IMG/VR virus record: IMGVR_UViG_3300029267_004179
Coordinates: 40,020 to 104,019 of that record
From: a virus
Direction: 5' to 3' (one strand)
Length of the DNA stretch: 64,000 bases
In this document: piece by piece, positions 10,667 through 19,148 of the stretch
How the letters are laid out: the number at the start of each line of letters is the position of its first letter
Numbering within the stretch: position 1 is the stretch's first letter
The notes under the pieces: model-generated
The model's input: the letters and a program-made list of their open reading frames with translations, nothing else
What the model was told of the DNA's origin: nothing
The model's database searches: none
Position numbers and translations under genes: made by a program

Positions 10667-12289
10667 ATGGGAATTACAACGTCATATAAGCCCGAGCAAA
10701 CAATGCTGAAAGAAATTCAGGATGGCAATCCTGCGGTCAGAACATGGGAAGCATTGAGGGATAATCTTCATGAAATAAGAAATGACACAGGCACTTTGAA
10801 TAGCACTGTAGTAGGCGATATCTATATTACTGGTGATACAGTCTTGTCTGAACCCTTGTTGTGTAATGACCTATATGTTTTAAATGAAGCAGAGCTTGAC
10901 TGTGGCGGGTTTGAAGTTCTTGTTCTGGGAAACCTTGTTATAAGGTCGGCAGAACTCATCAACTGTTTGAAGCTTGAGGTTTATGGAACGATTGATATCA
11001 ATCGGGCTGTTGGAGATACTTCTTTCACAAATCTACTTTACTGTGATGAAACGAACTGTCATGGTCAAGCGTGGTTTTACTATACGGAATGGGATAGAGC
11101 GGCAGGTGTAATTATTGAGCCCGCACCTACCGACTATATAAAACCACAATTGTTTGAAAGTGCTTTTTCATGGATAACTGCTTCAAACAATTATGCTGCT
11201 GCTTTTAGGTTCGCAGAAATTCATGTTGCCGGTACTTTCGGTTTTGCTTCAATTGGTGCAAATGCCTTTGCTCAATATTGTTGTCATCCGACAAAACTTT
11301 TTGTTAAGGGCGATATGAATATGTTCACTTGTACCCAACTCTTCCTTGCTGGAAGAGATATAACTACCCCTACTTCATGGAATGTTGTCGGATCATTCAC
11401 CCATAATCTTGCTGCTTTTACTTTAAACTTGACAGGCGGCGCTGGCGGCGCTGGCGTAATCGCCACTCATGCCGGTGCTGGTGGGGAGTTTAATGGTCCA
11501 CCAAACCAAACTGTAGGTGGTGCTACTGCTGGAACTTATAATGGTGGTGGTACGGGATATCGTGGAACCGGTGCTGGTGCTGCCGGTAGTCAAAAAGGTG
11601 GTGCAGGTGGTGCAGGTATTAATGGTCCCGGCGCTGGTGGGGGCGGTGGAGGCGGTGCTACTGACTTCAACTTTTATTATGGTAGTGGTGATCTTGGTTT
11701 AACATTCAACATGACATCACGTGGTGGTAATGGTGGAGCTGGTGGAGGTATAGGTGGTAATTCCGATGGTGGTGATGGCGGTGATGGTGGTGATGTAGCT
11801 GTTAGGTATACTGCCAATCAAATGACAATGCCTTTTACTGTTACTGGCGGGACCGGTGGTGCTGCTGGTGGCATTGGAGCTGCCGGTGCTAATGGTGCTG
11901 CCGGTAGCTCAAGTCATATTGTCGGAGCAGTTTTTGCCGGATATCGACCTGATATTCCAGTTCCTACTACTGCTGATGGTGCAACTACTGCTACTCTTTC
12001 ATGGAATGTTCCTGCTGATGATGATGGTGACAATCTTGATTTCCAAGTAGAAGTAGAAGAAAAATATACTCCATTTGTTTTTGTGACAATTTATCAAGAT
12101 GATAGTGATGCGAGTCCAGGTAAATTTTCTGGCGCTCCCCCTTATGCTCAAGGCGTAGGGAGTGTTACTTACACACCCGGTGGGTTAACTTCAGGGCAAT
12201 TGTACCGTTGGAGAGTAAGGGCTTTCAAAGATACTTCCACTTCTACATATAGTATTTTTACACAATGGCGTGAATTTTATGCTACTTAG
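10667..12289 (+). CDS. Tail-fibre/adhesin-like protein: beta N-terminus, polyglycine domain, fibronectin III-like C-terminus
   Basis: 540 residues. Residues ~1-250 are beta-rich. Residues ~256-420 are extremely Gly-rich (GGAGGAG, GAGGGGGGG, GGDGGDGGD runs), like the polyglycine-II sandwich of phage S16 gp38-type receptor-binding adhesins. Residues ~425-540 read as a fibronectin III-like fold (TLSWNVPADDDGDNLDFQVEV, YRWRVRAFKD). Preceded by a GGGAG site. A receptor-binding role is inferred from this architecture and from its place at the end of the tail genes. Confidence 0.7.
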   Translation: MGITTSYKPEQTMLKEIQDGNPAVRTWEALRDNLHEIRNDTGTLNSTVVGDIYITGDTVLSEPLLCNDLYVLNEAELDCGGFEVLVLGNLVIRSAELINCLKLEVYGTIDINRAVGDTSFTNLLYCDETNCHGQAWFYYTEWDRAAGVIIEPAPTDYIKPQLFESAFSWITASNNYAAAFRFAEIHVAGTFGFASIGANAFAQYCCHPTKLFVKGDMNMFTCTQLFLAGRDITTPTSWNVVGSFTHNLAAFTLNLTGGAGGAGVIATHAGAGGEFNGPPNQTVGGATAGTYNGGGTGYRGTGAGAAGSQKGGAGGAGINGPGAGGGGGGGATDFNFYYGSGDLGLTFNMTSRGGNGGAGGGIGGNSDGGDGGDGGDVAVRYTANQMTMPFTVTGGTGGAAGGIGAAGANGAAGSSSHIVGAVFAGYRPDIPVPTTADGATTATLSWNVPADDDGDNLDFQVEVEEKYTPFVFVTIYQDDSDASPGKFSGAPPYAQGVGSVTYTPGGLTSGQLYRWRVRAFKDTSTSTYSIFTQWREFYAT

Positions 12290-12297
12290 GAACTGAT

Positions 12298-12606
12298 ATG
12301 TTATTACCAAAAAAAACAGAAAAGAAGCCGAAAAAAGAAGGTAAAATAATAGATGAAATAAAAGGCATCCATGATCTTGAATTTCAAGCTAAAATTGATG
12401 CAGAAATTCTTTTACAAGTAAAAGAAATACAAAAGGATGTCTTGAGATACAATAGAGCTATGGAAGTATATAATGGAATAATAGCAGAGAAGGAGCGAAT
12501 TGCAAAAATTACCTCAAAAAGAATTAAAGAAAGTATCAGCTCAAACCGAAAAGTATTTTCGAAAAGAAAGAAAACAAATAAACAAAATATAAAGAATAGG
12601 AGGTAA
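12298..12606 (+). CDS. Lys/Glu-rich coiled-coil protein, unknown
   Basis: 102 residues, highly charged, with a predicted long helix in the middle and a basic C-terminus (SKRKKTNKQNIKNRR). Start follows AGGAACTGAT. Possibly a chaperone or assembly factor for the preceding fibre; no homology recognised. Confidence 0.5.
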   Translation: MLLPKKTEKKPKKEGKIIDEIKGIHDLEFQAKIDAEILLQVKEIQKDVLRYNRAMEVYNGIIAEKERIAKITSKRIKESISSNRKVFSKRKKTNKQNIKNRR

Positions 12607-12608
12607 TC

Positions 12609-12881
12609 ATGGAACAACCAATGACAGATGCAGAATATGATGCTCAGTATGATGCAAACACTTTGGCGAGAGCAAAGAATATCTTAAAGGATCAGAGTAG
12701 AAAAAGTGCCGCTGAAAAAGCAGCAAAAAGGATGGTAGAAAAAGAACAAAAAGAAGCTGATTCCTTAAGGGAGATTGCTGCCGGGAACGGCATTACACCT
12801 TCACAAAAAACTTCTTCGCCATTGACTGATGGTCTTCAAGGAGCAATGGATTCGGCTTATGGCGGGAAACGCTATCGGTAG
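12609..12881 (+). CDS. Small charged protein, unknown
   Basis: 90 residues, helical, rich in Ala, Lys and Glu (AAEKAAKRMVEKEQKEAD). Strong AGGAGG site seven bases before ATG. Two bases separate it from the upstream stop, so it is in the same operon. Confidence 0.5.
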   Translation: MEQPMTDAEYDAQYDANTLARAKNILKDQSRKSAAEKAAKRMVEKEQKEADSLREIAAGNGITPSQKTSSPLTDGLQGAMDSAYGGKRYR

Positions 12882-12892
12882 GTGGGGTAGTT

Positions 12893-13018
12893 ATGCCATT
12901 CGAAAGTAAAAAACAAGAAAAATGGATGAGAATAAACACGCCCAAATTGTATAAAGCTTGGGTTCGGAAATATGGTCATTATAAACCGAAGAAGAAGAAA
13001 TCATCCAAAAAGAAATGA
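12893..13018 (+). CDS. 41-residue basic protein of the MPF-S-K-Q-WM phage type
   Basis: Very short ORF beginning MPFESKKQEKWMRINTPKLY and ending in a Lys-rich tail (KPKKKKSSKKK). The pattern MPFxSKxQxxWM with a later Pro and Trp recurs as a small protein in many phage late operons, supporting reality despite its size. Function unknown. Confidence 0.55.
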   Translation: MPFESKKQEKWMRINTPKLYKAWVRKYGHYKPKKKKSSKKK

Positions 13019-13033
13019 CTGAGGGGGGAGGTC

Positions 13034-13909
13034 ATGACAATAGATAATATTTTTCAGCCTATCGTAATTGCAGGTCATGAAGTTAACTATGATTTTTTGC
13101 AATTAACACCTATTACTCACAATGTAAAAGACTCCTTCACGTTCTCCTACGGCGGGTTTACTTGGGTTATATGCACTAATGTAGATCAAGGACCGAACGG
13201 TGGTGGTTTGACGGTTTTTAAAGAAGTAAATGGTATTTTGACTTTCCATGCAAATCTTTTTACCGGCAGATACAAAATGTGGGCTCCGAGAGTGGTCATT
13301 GAAGACGATGTGCTATACGTTTTGGTTACTGACACACAAGGGACCGGGAATGAGCCTGACTGGTACAACCACATGAGGGCTTTTAAGTTTCAGTATGCTA
13401 TCTTCAGTCCTACCAATTGGTGTAGCAATCCGGGGAAAATTGTTGTAGGTGATGACTCCTTCGGGATTATAGATGTTGAACTGTTCAAAATCGGGGAGTT
13501 CTACTACCTTTGCTATGTCATTATGGACTGGCACCAAGGGGAATGGTGGGACTTATGGTGTTCTTGTGCTAATAACTGGTCCGGCCCATTTACTTCTCCA
13601 AATAAGGTTAACTTTTCGGGAGCGACAGAACACGGAATAGAAGAAGCGCCTTGTTATAATAAAGATGATGGAATGTTTTATTTTTCAGTCAACGACAGTG
13701 CTACCATTTCATCTTTAAGGAGAGGTTATTTAATAAGCAGCGGTATAAATGCAGACGGTTCACAAATCCTGAATTTGAGCGAGGATGATATGTTTAGGAT
13801 GCAAGATGTCAGTGGTGGACTATGTACCCATCCTGATTTTTGGAAAGGAAAAATAAGAGCAACTGGAAAAGGTGTTCATGGATATCACATAATGGAGCAA
13901 ATCATCTGA
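13034..13909 (+). CDS. Five-bladed beta-propeller protein resembling GH43 glycosidases
   Basis: 291 residues without a signal peptide. Repeated propeller-type motifs are visible: MWAPRVV followed by a DDVLYVLVT strand, IIDVELF followed by EFYYLCYVI, a WSGPFTSP turn, and GIEEAPCYNKDDGMFYF. In GH43-type arabinanases/xylosidases these positions hold the substrate-cleft residues, including the Asp of D-x-(E/S)-LF and the Glu of EAP. In a phage tail cluster this suggests a surface-glycan depolymerase or binding module. The N-terminal general-base Asp cannot be placed with confidence, so activity is uncertain. Confidence 0.55.
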   Translation: MTIDNIFQPIVIAGHEVNYDFLQLTPITHNVKDSFTFSYGGFTWVICTNVDQGPNGGGLTVFKEVNGILTFHANLFTGRYKMWAPRVVIEDDVLYVLVTDTQGTGNEPDWYNHMRAFKFQYAIFSPTNWCSNPGKIVVGDDSFGIIDVELFKIGEFYYLCYVIMDWHQGEWWDLWCSCANNWSGPFTSPNKVNFSGATEHGIEEAPCYNKDDGMFYFSVNDSATISSLRRGYLISSGINADGSQILNLSEDDMFRMQDVSGGLCTHPDFWKGKIRATGKGVHGYHIMEQII

Positions 13910-13922
13910 TCGGAGCTGTAAA

Positions 13923-14279
13923 ATGCCTACCAAAAAAGACGATCCTTTCTTAAAGTTGGCTACCGCTGTTGAAAAATTAACAGGTAATCATCTTTGTGCT
14001 GGCGATAACTGCCCCAACTTCATAGGAGTAAAAGCATCTCAAAAAACATTTCAAGTGATTGTAATTTCTTTGATGGGAGTATTATGTATAATGGCAGGGG
14101 CAGTTATGCTTCAGCTTGCCGCATTTAAGGATGATTACAAAAATGATTATGCTAAGGTACAAGATGTTATAACAAGGGTAGGTGTGGTAGAAAAAGACAT
14201 AGAAACGCTTGAGATAAAAACAGACAATATCAATGCTCGTGTCTATAACCTTCAAATAAAAAATGCAAGGACTCCATAA
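13923..14279 (+). CDS. Membrane protein with one helix and C-terminal coiled coil
   Basis: 118 residues. A transmembrane helix (VIVISLMGVLCIMAGAVML) lies near residues 47-66, followed by a heptad-like tail. Two Cys (CAGDNC) lie before the helix. Position just upstream of the lysis genes suggests a holin/anti-holin or tail-associated membrane factor; unproven. Confidence 0.5.
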   Translation: MPTKKDDPFLKLATAVEKLTGNHLCAGDNCPNFIGVKASQKTFQVIVISLMGVLCIMAGAVMLQLAAFKDDYKNDYAKVQDVITRVGVVEKDIETLEIKTDNINARVYNLQIKNARTP

Positions 14280-14280
14280 A

Positions 14281-15315
14281 ATGTCATTCTTATCGAATCT
14301 TATTTCAGGTATCACCGGCAAGAAGCTTGAAGAATCGGAACGACTTGTGGATGAAGCAAAATTAAGGATTCAATCGGCTTCTCAGGAATTACTTGAAGCA
14401 GCTTCAGAAGCAAAAGAACAAAGAGACCAGCTTGCTTTAAGTGAAAAAAAGTATAGGAATTTATTTCACAATTCACCGGTAGGTATGTTCAGGTTAAGTA
14501 ACGATGGAACAAAATTCCTTGAAGTCAACAATAGGTCTGTTGAAATTCTTGGCTATGATAGTGTTGAAGACTTGATGAATGTTCATCCGATTACTATTTG
14601 TGCGTCCGCTGACGTTTTTCATCGCATCCAATCAATACTTGATAACAAAGGAAGGGTTATCAAATATATCTTTTGTGGTCGGAAAAAGAATGGAGAAATT
14701 GTCACATTGGAATCATCCATGAAGGTCTACCCACACGAAGATTACACTGAAGGGACTGTGATTGATGTCACTGAAAGGGTGAGAATAGCAAAGCTGAAGC
14801 AATATGCCTATGAACTTGCCAATCAAATGGTTGATCTTGCGTGGTATAAGGATAGTAATTTGAAGTTTTTGTTTATTAATGCTTCCGGTTTAAAAGTCCT
14901 TTTCGGCCCGGATATGAAGCTTTCTGATGTAGAAGGATTAAGCGATATAGATGTTGTCAGAAAACATTACAAGGGAAATTATGATTCAAATCTTGTCGGA
15001 GAAGTCTGTCAAGCTACCGATAAGAAAACTATCGAAGCACGGAAACCATCCCGATTTATTGAAATTGCTAAAAATTTGGCAGGAGTAGAAGTCTGGCTTG
15101 ATGTTTTTAAGGTGCCTTGTTTTGCTACTGATGGAAAATTTGTATCAATAGTTGGAAATGCAAGGCTTATACATGAGAATATGCGGAGTGAATGTTCTTC
15201 TTTTTTAAAAGAGAAGATGGAAGAAGGCAAGGTTGATTTGGTTGCTGGGAAATTTTATCACCTAAAAGAATTTGAATATGCCGAACTAAGGGAAAGCATA
15301 ATCGATAAATCTTGA
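14281..15315 (+). CDS. Tandem PAS-domain protein without output domain
   Basis: About 344 residues; ATG 14281 chosen because it follows the upstream stop by one base. An N-terminal helix (residues ~10-50) leads into a PAS domain (~57-170: YRNLFHNSPVGMFRL, FLEVNNRSVEILGY, then a PAC-like GTVIDVTERV end) and a second PAS-like domain (~176-290: VDLAWYKDSNLKFLFINASG). PAS domains sense ligands or redox state. No histidine kinase, GGDEF or DNA-binding output domain follows. Such a sensor inside a phage late operon, beside lysis genes, is unusual; it might time lysis or manipulate host signalling (inference). Confidence 0.75.
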   Translation: MSFLSNLISGITGKKLEESERLVDEAKLRIQSASQELLEAASEAKEQRDQLALSEKKYRNLFHNSPVGMFRLSNDGTKFLEVNNRSVEILGYDSVEDLMNVHPITICASADVFHRIQSILDNKGRVIKYIFCGRKKNGEIVTLESSMKVYPHEDYTEGTVIDVTERVRIAKLKQYAYELANQMVDLAWYKDSNLKFLFINASGLKVLFGPDMKLSDVEGLSDIDVVRKHYKGNYDSNLVGEVCQATDKKTIEARKPSRFIEIAKNLAGVEVWLDVFKVPCFATDGKFVSIVGNARLIHENMRSECSSFLKEKMEEGKVDLVAGKFYHLKEFEYAELRESIIDKS

Positions 15316-15330
15316 AAAGAATCATCATCA

Positions 15331-15414
15331 TTTAAGATTCTATCAGCATAAAATAAAAAACTAATATAAGGGTATAGGGTAAAAATTTTATAGGCCTTAA
15401 AAAGGAAATAAGGA
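15331..15414 (+). promoter_or_regulatory. Conserved intergenic element, copy B (+)
   Basis: Same core as copy A (GGGTAAAAATTTTATAGG) with a different upstream flank (AGATTCTATCAGCATAAAAT) shared with copy G at 63.9 kb. Followed by CCTTAAAAAGGAAATAAGG and the endolysin ATG at 15420. Probably drives the lysis cassette (inferred). Confidence 0.7.
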
Positions 15415-15419
15415 AGCCG

Positions 15420-15848
15420 ATGGGAATCTTATTTAAACATTTTTCAGAAGTTCCTGAACGATTATGGAAATGGGATAATTTCAAACCGAATGAGTATTAT
15501 CTTTTTTGCCCGTGTTGCGGGGAGTTCTACCTTGATTTTGAAAGTATGGATCGACTTCAAGCTGCAAGGGATAATATCGGTAGTCCTATTCGAATTAACA
15601 GTGGGCATCGATGTCCTATTCATAATGCAAGGGTAGGTGGCGCTCCATTATCTCAGCACAAAAAAATTGCTTTTGATATTTCTGTTTTTAATAGCGACAA
15701 AAAGAAAGTCCTTGAAGGATTAAAAAAAGCAGGTTTTACCACATACGGGTTCTATAAAACTTTTGTTCATACTGATATTCGTAAGGGTAGAATGTGGTAT
15801 GGAAAAGGAGGTAAAGAGGCATGGATGGGATTAATTGGGCAGACGTGA
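15420..15848 (+). CDS. Endolysin, M15-type zinc peptidase
   Basis: 142 residues. Cleaves peptidoglycan cross-bridges or stems. Visible M15/VanY-like features: SGHRCPIHNARVGG, then H80 and D86 in SQHKKIAFDI and H117 in VHTDIR, matching the H...D...H zinc site. A CPCC motif at residues 30-33 is unusual for the family and may bind metal. No signal peptide, so release depends on the downstream holin. The stop lies inside the holin gene. Start supported by GGAAATAAGGAAG. Confidence 0.85.
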   Translation: MGILFKHFSEVPERLWKWDNFKPNEYYLFCPCCGEFYLDFESMDRLQAARDNIGSPIRINSGHRCPIHNARVGGAPLSQHKKIAFDISVFNSDKKKVLEGLKKAGFTTYGFYKTFVHTDIRKGRMWYGKGGKEAWMGLIGQT

Positions 15849-16351
15849 TAGGGGTAGGGGCATCTGCTGCCACCGGCGGCATTTTTGGACTCGTTGGTAG
15901 TCTTGTCGGCGCTGTTGGCAAATATTTCCAAAAGAAACAGGAACAGTCGTTTCTTCGGGAAAAATGGGATTATGAAACAAAGCTTCTTGAATTGAACATG
16001 AAAAAAGGAATACAAGAGTTTGATCATGAAATGGCATTAACCGCTCAACAAGGATCATGGTCGGGGCTTGAAGCATCGTATAAGCATGATGCATCTATAG
16101 GGCCAGTTCACAAGTGGGTAAATGATATAGTAAAGTTGTTTAGGCCGGTCTTAACTATCGCACTTTGGATTTTATGCGGAATAATCTTTTGGTGGTTTGG
16201 GCAGAAGGAGTTTTCTGAAACCCTTTCATCAGAAGATATTTTTATTTTAAAAAGATATATGATCCATACCACCTTCTTTGCTGCTGGTTCTGCTGCAATG
16301 TGGTGGTTCGGAGAACGGTCTTTAACTCCACCTGATATGAAACACAAATAG
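15821..16351 (+). CDS. Holin, three-transmembrane type
   Basis: 176 residues. An N-terminal hydrophobic Gly-rich segment (GASAATGGIFGLVGSLVGAVG), an amphipathic middle, then two C-terminal helices (RPVLTIALWILCGIIFWWFG and TTFFAAGSAAMWWFGERS). The arrangement and the terminal WFGxR motif match the 3-TM holin family seen beside M15 lysins. Start ATG 15821 has AAAGGAGG upstream and overlaps the endolysin by 28 bases, coupling their expression. Confidence 0.75.
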   Translation: MDGINWADVIGVGASAATGGIFGLVGSLVGAVGKYFQKKQEQSFLREKWDYETKLLELNMKKGIQEFDHEMALTAQQGSWSGLEASYKHDASIGPVHKWVNDIVKLFRPVLTIALWILCGIIFWWFGQKEFSETLSSEDIFILKRYMIHTTFFAAGSAAMWWFGERSLTPPDMKHK

Positions 16352-16359
16352 GTGATGCT

Positions 16360-16686
16360 ATGTTTAAAAAATACAAAGAATGGTCGATAGTAAAGAAGAT
16401 TACCGCTATCTGTGGGTTGATAACTGCCTTGGCAGGGGTCGTGACTCTTCTTTTTACTATCGATCATCGATTTGCTAAGAGTAGTGAGCTGAAGAAAGTC
16501 AAAACAAGGCTTGAGCATAAGATTGAAAGTGATCATTATCAGTGGTTGGAGCAAAGATCATATACTTTAAAGGATAGATATATTAATAAGCCTATGCCGC
16601 AGTCTGTGAAAGAAGAAATACGGAAAATTGAAGATGATTTGAAGTGGTTAAGGGAGAAGATTAAAAGCCTGATGAAAGATGATTAA
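16360..16686 (+). CDS. Single-span membrane protein with coiled-coil tail (spanin- or holin-accessory-like)
   Basis: 108 residues: basic N-terminus, one helix (ITAICGLITALAGVVTLLFTI, about residues 14-34), then a long charged helical tail. Follows the holin by eight bases. The topology fits an inner-membrane spanin or antiholin; no lipobox partner is seen. Its stop overlaps the end of the convergent minus-strand block. Confidence 0.5.
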   Translation: MFKKYKEWSIVKKITAICGLITALAGVVTLLFTIDHRFAKSSELKKVKTRLEHKIESDHYQWLEQRSYTLKDRYINKPMPQSVKEEIRKIEDDLKWLREKIKSLMKDD

Positions 16687-16907
16687 TCATTGTGAACAAA
16701 ACACAGATCACCTATATGATCTTCCCATAATTGAACGTGTGCTTGTACTTCAGGATCATCTTCCAGCCCTTTTTCTTTGATGATATCTTTTAATTCTTGA
16801 ACTATTTCTTCTGTGACAAGTAGTCCTTTTATTATCTTGGATGTTTTCTCTGAATAACTTTTTCTATTTTTGAGCGGGTTTGGGAAAAAAGCAATAGTAG
16901 CACCCAT
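16683..16907 (-). CDS. Small acidic protein, unknown
   Basis: 74 residues, helical (EEIVQELKDIIKEKGLEDDPE), last gene of the minus-strand block. The stop overlaps the convergent lysis-cassette stop by four bases, leaving no room for a terminator between them. No family recognised. Confidence 0.45.
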   Translation of the reverse strand: MGATIAFFPNPLKNRKSYSEKTSKIIKGLLVTEEIVQELKDIIKEKGLEDDPEVQAHVQLWEDHIGDLCFVHND

Positions 16908-16908
16908 T

Positions 16909-17154
16909 TCACTTTCCTTTCTTCTTTTTTGGCGTCTTGGCCTGAAAGATTCTTGATCTTGCTTCTACAAGTTTTTCTATAACAACATCAACTTCTTCTT
17001 TTTTAAAAATCATCGAGTCCCAAATTGTAGTGCCTGGGTGTTTAATTTTTAGCAGAATCCTTTTGACATCATCTCCTCCTCTTGGGATATATTTAGACGC
17101 TTCTACTATGAGTTTGTCTCTTTTTAACTTTTTTTTCTTTCTTATTCTTTCCAT
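16909..17154 (-). CDS. Small basic protein, unknown
   Basis: 81 residues with basic ends (MERIRRKKKLKR, TPKKKKGK) and a middle region GDDVKRILLKIKHPGTTIWDSM. May bind nucleic acid. One base separates it from the next gene downstream. Confidence 0.45.
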   Translation of the reverse strand: MERIRKKKKLKRDKLIVEASKYIPRGGDDVKRILLKIKHPGTTIWDSMIFKKEEVDVVIEKLVEARSRIFQAKTPKKKKGK

Positions 17155-17170
17155 AAAGTTTCCTTTTTTG

Positions 17171-17581
17171 TCAAATTACCCATTCACTTGGCCTTCTGAT
17201 TTTAAAGTCGCCATAGAAGTCTCTGCTTGAAGGATTATCTTCAGAAGAAAAACCTTCTTCACCTTCTATACCTACCTCATATTTTTCATCCAATTCTTTG
17301 TTGGTAAATTGCTTAAAGAATGAATTAAGGATACGGAAGAGCTTTTCATAGACAATAATCTTGTTTGCTACTTCTTTCATAATTTCATCGAAATGGGTGC
17401 AATACTCAGGAGAGATTACTGGGGTGTCATTAGATTTAAATCTAATGGCTTCATTTGTCCCATCTGTTAAATATTCTATGCGAAATAAACCATCATCTAT
17501 ATAGTCAAAAGTAAAGTCTTCATATTTATCATGTATGAAGTCGAATAGATCACATTGAAGCATTACAAGTTTTGTTTCCAT
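17171..17581 (-). CDS. Acidic protein, unknown
   Basis: 136 residues. METKLVMLQ start (17581) chosen because AGGAGG lies just upstream on the minus strand; a longer frame to 17632 lacks such a site. Asp/Glu/Phe-rich (LFDFIHDKYEDFTFDYIDDGLFRIEYL). No motif recognised. Confidence 0.5.
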   Translation of the reverse strand: METKLVMLQCDLFDFIHDKYEDFTFDYIDDGLFRIEYLTDGTNEAIRFKSNDTPVISPEYCTHFDEIMKEVANKIIVYEKLFRILNSFFKQFTNKELDEKYEVGIEGEEGFSSEDNPSSRDFYGDFKIRRPSEWVI

Positions 17582-17591
17582 TATATTCCTC

Positions 17592-17810
17592 CTATTGTAT
17601 TGTGACTTCTTCAACTGAAAAGAAATCACCAAGATGGGTTTTTACATTTTCAATTAGAAGCCTTGAGTCTTCTTTGTCTTTTCCTTCCGGCATATTATCT
17701 GTTACTTCTATCATTTGGTTGATGAAAGTTTCATCAATTATCTCTTCTCCAGGTTCCCCGAATTTAAACCCAAGAGGATTTGGTCGGAATTTAAAAAGTA
17801 GTTTTTTCAT
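17592..17810 (-). CDS. Small protein, unknown
   Basis: 72 residues starting MKKLLFKFRPNPLGFKFGEPGEE; a GTG nine bases upstream is an alternative start. Acidic helical C-terminus. Ribosome site is weak. In line with the minus-strand mini-gene operon. Confidence 0.4.
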   Translation of the reverse strand: MKKLLFKFRPNPLGFKFGEPGEEIIDETFINQMIEVTDNMPEGKDKEDSRLLIENVKTHLGDFFSVEEVTIQ

Positions 17811-17847
17811 AATTATCACTTGTGCTATAGTGTGTGTATAGTTCTTT

Positions 17848-18210
17848 TTATATCTTCAAGTTTTTGTTTTTGTCCTGAATTCTTTTCCGTCTTGCTCGTT
17901 CTTTTTCAGCATCCTCTTTTAGACTTTTTAACTCAAGACAAATAGCCTTAACATTCCCGGCAGTTTCTAAGATAATTGTGTTATCATATACTACTTTAAG
18001 TTCGAATATGTTGGGCTTTATACTATAAACCCCTATATAGCTGTTAGTATCAGATATGATTTGGTTTCCTCTTGTTTCGGGGTTCATTCTAAGTCTAATT
18101 ATTTCTTTTTTATACCTATTTATCTGACGGTTGATTGTTTGTTTGTTTTCTTCCAAACTTATCCGTAGTCTTGCATCTTCTTTTGAAAGGTCAAACTTTT
18201 CATTTGGCAT
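17848..18210 (-). CDS. Charged coiled-coil protein, unknown
   Basis: 120 residues; helical N-terminus (ISLEENKQTINRQINRYKKEI), central beta section, basic C-terminal helix (EKERARRKRIQDKNKN). AAAGGAG precedes ATG on the minus strand. No family recognised. Confidence 0.5.
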   Translation of the reverse strand: MPNEKFDLSKEDARLRISLEENKQTINRQINRYKKEIIRLRMNPETRGNQIISDTNSYIGVYSIKPNIFELKVVYDNTIILETAGNVKAICLELKSLKEDAEKERARRKRIQDKNKNLKI

Positions 18211-18258
18211 TTTAGAACTCCTTTTGTTGAAGCCATTAATCGAACAACTATATCTAAT

Positions 18259-18450
18259 TTATTCATAAACCTTGCGGCAATGTCTGTCTTTCCAAGGTTG
18301 TTGGGTTTTTGCGTATCTATAGCATTTATCTCCATAAACACCCTTTGCTCCATAGTGGGCGAAACCACATAGTGGACAGCTACTATAATCACCTATATTA
18401 AAAATCCATTCACAGGAAGCACAAACCCTTAATTTTGCGTGTTGACCCAT
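18259..18450 (-). CDS. Zinc-ribbon mini-protein
   Basis: 63 residues with CASC and CPLC pairs spaced 14 apart plus a third Cys cluster (GDKCYRY, RHC), typical of a structural zinc ribbon. Begins immediately after the upstream gene's stop. Role unknown. Confidence 0.55.
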   Translation of the reverse strand: MGQHAKLRVCASCEWIFNIGDYSSCPLCGFAHYGAKGVYGDKCYRYAKTQQPWKDRHCRKVYE

Positions 18451-18453
18451 AGT

Positions 18454-18852
18454 CTAATCCATTGGCGTCATATACCCTTCGGTAATTTGATATAATTCAC
18501 ATCTGAACACAGTACAGCTACTTGTATTTCTTTTTTCGCAATTGGAACAGAAGATATAGCAGTGTTCAAGTTTTTCTTTCAGCTCATCACATTCATTTTC
18601 ACAGGTATCATATTTTTCTTTTAGTTCATTGACTTCTTTTTCATATTCGAGTTTTTCACTTCCAATGATCTCAATAATCCCTATTAGATCATCAGTTATT
18701 GATCTAATAGCATAGGTGTTAATCACAATCTCCTGCAACCGGTTAAAGTTTTCTTTTCTGATTACAGGAACACATTTTAATTCTGTAGCCATTTTGATTA
18801 TTTTTTCTTCTGCTTCTTTTATGGTTTTTAATATTTCAGATGTTTTTATCAT
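18454..18852 (-). CDS. Coiled-coil protein with C-terminal Cys cluster
   Basis: 132 residues: long helical region followed by C-x3-C, then CYIFCSNCEKRNTSSC and a further Cys, giving a likely metal-binding knuckle. Overlaps the next gene's stop by four bases (ATGA). Function unknown. Confidence 0.5.
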   Translation of the reverse strand: MIKTSEILKTIKEAEEKIIKMATELKCVPVIRKENFNRLQEIVINTYAIRSITDDLIGIIEIIGSEKLEYEKEVNELKEKYDTCENECDELKEKLEHCYIFCSNCEKRNTSSCTVFRCELYQITEGYMTPMD

Positions 18853-19148
18853 TTAATCCTCCAGCATCTTATTCCCAAATGCCCATTTTCAACCACCTTT
18901 CGGCAGGTGAAATCCATATGCTTTTCAATTCTGCATTTCTTTGCTTTCTTCCGGCGAATAACACTCTGTTTAATGTTCATAATGGTGAAACATTGATCAC
19001 GATATGTTTTTGTCTTGATAAAGAAAGATTCACCGATGCTCATTTTATGGAAAGGGTATTTATTGAATGGCCTTGGTTTATTCTTTGGTCCTCTTTTGAT
19101 TTTTGGTAATGGTATTCCAGATTCAACAGTAGGCATATGGATAGTCAT
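18849..19148 (-). CDS. Basic small protein, unknown
   Basis: 99 residues, Lys/Arg-rich, with the patch KIKRGPKNKPRPFNKYPFHKM and a run GESFFIKTKTYRDQCFTI. The latter resembles short phage DNA-interacting or protein-inhibitor proteins only superficially. Overlaps neighbours at both ends by four bases. Confidence 0.45.
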   Translation of the reverse strand: MTIHMPTVESGIPLPKIKRGPKNKPRPFNKYPFHKMSIGESFFIKTKTYRDQCFTIMNIKQSVIRRKKAKKCRIEKHMDFTCRKVVENGHLGIRCWRIK

